7,923 nucleotides of DNA, taken from the NCBI GenBank assembly GCA_005788205.1, contig SXYT01000089.1, positions 1-7,923 on the forward strand, written 5' to 3'. Both the position numbers and the translations under genes were made by a program. The notes beneath the pieces are model-generated. The model searched no databases. It worked only from the letters and a program-made list of their open reading frames with translations, and had not been told where the DNA came from. The DNA is from Actinomycetota bacterium (lineage in GTDB: Bacteria; Actinomycetota; Acidimicrobiia; Acidimicrobiales; Ilumatobacteraceae). Below, piece by piece: positions 6,598 through 7,923 of this stretch (positions within the stretch are counted from its first letter, which is position 1; each line of letters begins with the position of its first letter).

Positions 6598-7356
6598 ATG
6601 TGGCTCAGCGAGGGACAGGTCAATTCGTTCCGCACGGGAGGATGGCTGGTCATCAGCCCGTTCGCGCCGGACGAGATCCAGGAACTTGCGTTGATGGTCG
6701 ACGAGGTCCAGTCCTGGGACGACCAGGGGTCGTGGATTCACCATCGCGAGATGACCGACCACGGCCCGCGACTGTGCCGCACCGAGAACTTCGTGCCTTT
6801 CCATGCGGGACTGCGTGCCCTCCTCACTGAGGGCGTGCTGCCCGGCGCAGCGGGAGAGTTGCTCGGGGAGGATGTGTTGCTCTACAAGGAGAAGATCAAC
6901 TACAAGCTTGCTGGCGGGGCTGGCTTCCGTCCGCACCAGGATGCACCCGCATATCCGTTCATCGGTCGATCGATTTCCGTGATGGTGGCTGTTGACCGAA
7001 GCACCGTTGAGAACGGTTGCCTGGAGGTTGTTGACGCCATGCACGCCGGCATCATTCCCGCGGACGACGGCGGGTGCATCACATCTGACTGGACGGACTC
7101 ACACAGCTGGCACCCGGTTCCGATGGAAGCGGGCGATGTGCTGTTCTTCGACGCACTCACACCGCACCGCAGCGGGCCGAACTTGTCCGGCATGGATCGG
7201 CGGGCCCTCTTTCCCACGTACAACGCCAGCGCCGAGGGAAACCTGCGCGAGGCGTACTACGCGGAGAAAGCCCGCGTGTTCACGGACACCGAGCACCGCG
7301 GCGACAATGTCCGCATCTCCTTGATCAACGACTTCGAAGGGAGACCCGTCACATGA
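6598..7356 (+). CDS. phnY: PhyH/PhnY-like Fe(II)/2-oxoglutarate dioxygenase
   Basis: This 252-aa protein is a phytanoyl-CoA dioxygenase-family (PhyH) non-heme iron, 2-oxoglutarate-dependent oxygenase. The facial triad is visible: H113 and D115 in GGAGFRPHQDAPAY (106-119), and the distal H190 in DALTPHRSGPN (185-195). R201 or R202 eleven to twelve residues later is placed to bind 2-oxoglutarate. LLYKEKINYK (94-103) before the H-x-D and the ENGCLEVV turn (138-145) are typical of PhyH enzymes. A phnZ-like gene follows with ATGA overlap, the arrangement of PhnY/PhnZ and TmpA/TmpB pairs, in which the PhyH enzyme hydroxylates the carbon next to phosphorus. The substrate (2-aminoethylphosphonate, trimethylaminoethylphosphonate, methylphosphonate or another) cannot be told from the sequence. 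The symbol is given by analogy. Confidence 0.86.
   Translation: MWLSEGQVNSFRTGGWLVISPFAPDEIQELALMVDEVQSWDDQGSWIHHREMTDHGPRLCRTENFVPFHAGLRALLTEGVLPGAAGELLGEDVLLYKEKINYKLAGGAGFRPHQDAPAYPFIGRSISVMVAVDRSTVENGCLEVVDAMHAGIIPADDGGCITSDWTDSHSWHPVPMEAGDVLFFDALTPHRSGPNLSGMDRRALFPTYNASAEGNLREAYYAEKARVFTDTEHRGDNVRISLINDFEGRPVT
7337..7343 (+). promoter_or_regulatory. Shine-Dalgarno site of the phnZ-like gene
   Basis: AAGGGAG lies 9 bases before the ATG at 7353, inside the last codons of the dioxygenase gene. Confidence 0.55.
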
Positions 7357-7913
7357 AACTGGACAGCACAGTGGCCATCGTGGACCTGTACCGCCGCCTC
7401 GGCGGCGAGAAATACAGCGAGGCGATTTCGCAGACCGAGCACGCGGTGCAATGTGCGTGGCTCGCCGAGAAGGAAGGCGCGGCGTCACACCTGGTGCTCG
7501 CTGCGCTGCTCCACGACATCGGGCACCTTGTCGACCTGGAGATGCACGATGGGCGCATCGTCCTCGACCACGACACGCGCCACGAGGCCACCGGCGGCAA
7601 CTGCCTGTCGGGCATCTACCCTGCGCGGGTGCGGAACCCGATCGTGCTCCACGTGGAGGCCAAACGATGGCTGTGCGCGCGTCGTGATGGGTACATGGAC
7701 GGGCTCAGCCCCGCGTCTGTCCATTCGCTCGGCCTCCAGGGCGGGCCCATGTCAGGACCGGAGGCCGACCGGTTCGAGTCGATGCCCGGTTTCGCCGATG
7801 CCATTGCGCTGCGTCTGTGGGATGACCTCGGCAAGGACGGAACGCGCGGGGGCGACATCGACGACTTAGAGAACCTGCTGCTGCGCCACAGTGCCGCGGT
7901 CACGACAGGCTGA
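7353..7913 (+). CDS. phnZ: PhnZ-like HD-domain diiron phosphonate oxygenase
   Basis: This 186-aa HD-domain protein resembles PhnZ, a mixed-valent Fe(II)/Fe(III) oxygenase that cleaves the C-P bond of an alpha-hydroxyphosphonate with O2, giving phosphate and a carboxylic acid. The six expected metal ligands can be placed: H30 (EAISQTEH), H54 and D55 (ALLHDIGH), H77 (RHEATGG), H100 (VLHVEAKRWL) and D157 (LRLWDD). Five sit exactly four residues before the PhnZ ligands as I recall them (H34, H58, D59, H104, D161). K104 and the LQGGPM segment (128-133) match the phosphonate-binding region and distinguish it from signalling HD hydrolases. Y21-S-E23 precedes the first His ligand where PhnZ has its Tyr/Glu gating pair, but with shorter spacing. 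The gene overlaps its PhyH partner (ATGA). Only 10 bases follow the stop, so whether the operon continues is unknown. Confidence 0.88.
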   Translation: MKLDSTVAIVDLYRRLGGEKYSEAISQTEHAVQCAWLAEKEGAASHLVLAALLHDIGHLVDLEMHDGRIVLDHDTRHEATGGNCLSGIYPARVRNPIVLHVEAKRWLCARRDGYMDGLSPASVHSLGLQGGPMSGPEADRFESMPGFADAIALRLWDDLGKDGTRGGDIDDLENLLLRHSAAVTTG

Positions 7914-7923
7914 GCATCACCCC

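Noticed and set aside
7353..7913. HD protein as a (p)ppGpp or nucleotide phosphohydrolase
   Set aside because: It has the extra ligands and the VEAKRWL and LQGGPM segments of PhnZ-type oxygenases and sits beside a PhyH oxygenase.
7914..7923. Terminator or next gene after the last stop
   Set aside because: Only 10 bases remain, with no hairpin or start codon to support either.

Overview
This window is one densely packed phosphonate-catabolism operon. Every gene lies on the + strand and there is no intergenic gap longer than one base until the 10 bases after the last stop codon. The G+C content looks like about two thirds by eye. Codon use strongly favours G/C at third positions, and the reading frames continue without stops into the antisense frames. 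This fits a high-GC bacterium, probably an actinobacterium, but no ribosomal RNA or other taxonomic marker is present, so that assignment is an inference.

Layout: 2-1077 holds phnG (5' end cut by the window edge) and phnH. 1079-3009 holds phnI and phnJ. Together these four encode the carbon-phosphorus (C-P) lyase core complex, including the radical-SAM subunit PhnJ. 3006-4633 holds phnK and phnL, the two ABC-type ATPases that accompany the core. 4630-5808 is phnM, the triphosphate-processing amidohydrolase. Downstream come three genes absent from the classical E. coli operon: an inositol monophosphatase/fructose bisphosphatase-like phosphatase (5805-6596), a PhyH/PhnY-like Fe(II)/2-oxoglutarate dioxygenase (6598-7356) and a PhnZ-like HD-domain mixed-valent diiron oxygenase (7353-7913).

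How they work together: PhnG-L load the phosphonate onto the ribose C1 of ATP, PhnM removes pyrophosphate, and PhnJ cleaves the C-P bond to give the alkane and 5-phosphoribosyl-1,2-cyclic phosphate. The usual finishing enzymes PhnP and PhnN are not in the window. The phosphatase sits where they might be expected and could feed the sugar phosphate into central metabolism. The PhnY/PhnZ-like pair encodes a second, mechanistically unrelated C-P cleavage route: hydroxylation next to phosphorus, then O2-dependent cleavage. The window therefore appears to carry two phosphonate-breaking machines in one transcription unit.

The most striking sequence-level oddity is in PhnK. Its Walker A motif reads GESGSGTST, with Thr in place of the nucleotide-binding Lys, although every other ABC motif is intact. 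PhnL keeps a normal Lys. No promoter, terminator, riboswitch, transfer RNA, repeat array or mobile element was recognised. The operon's promoter must lie upstream of the window.
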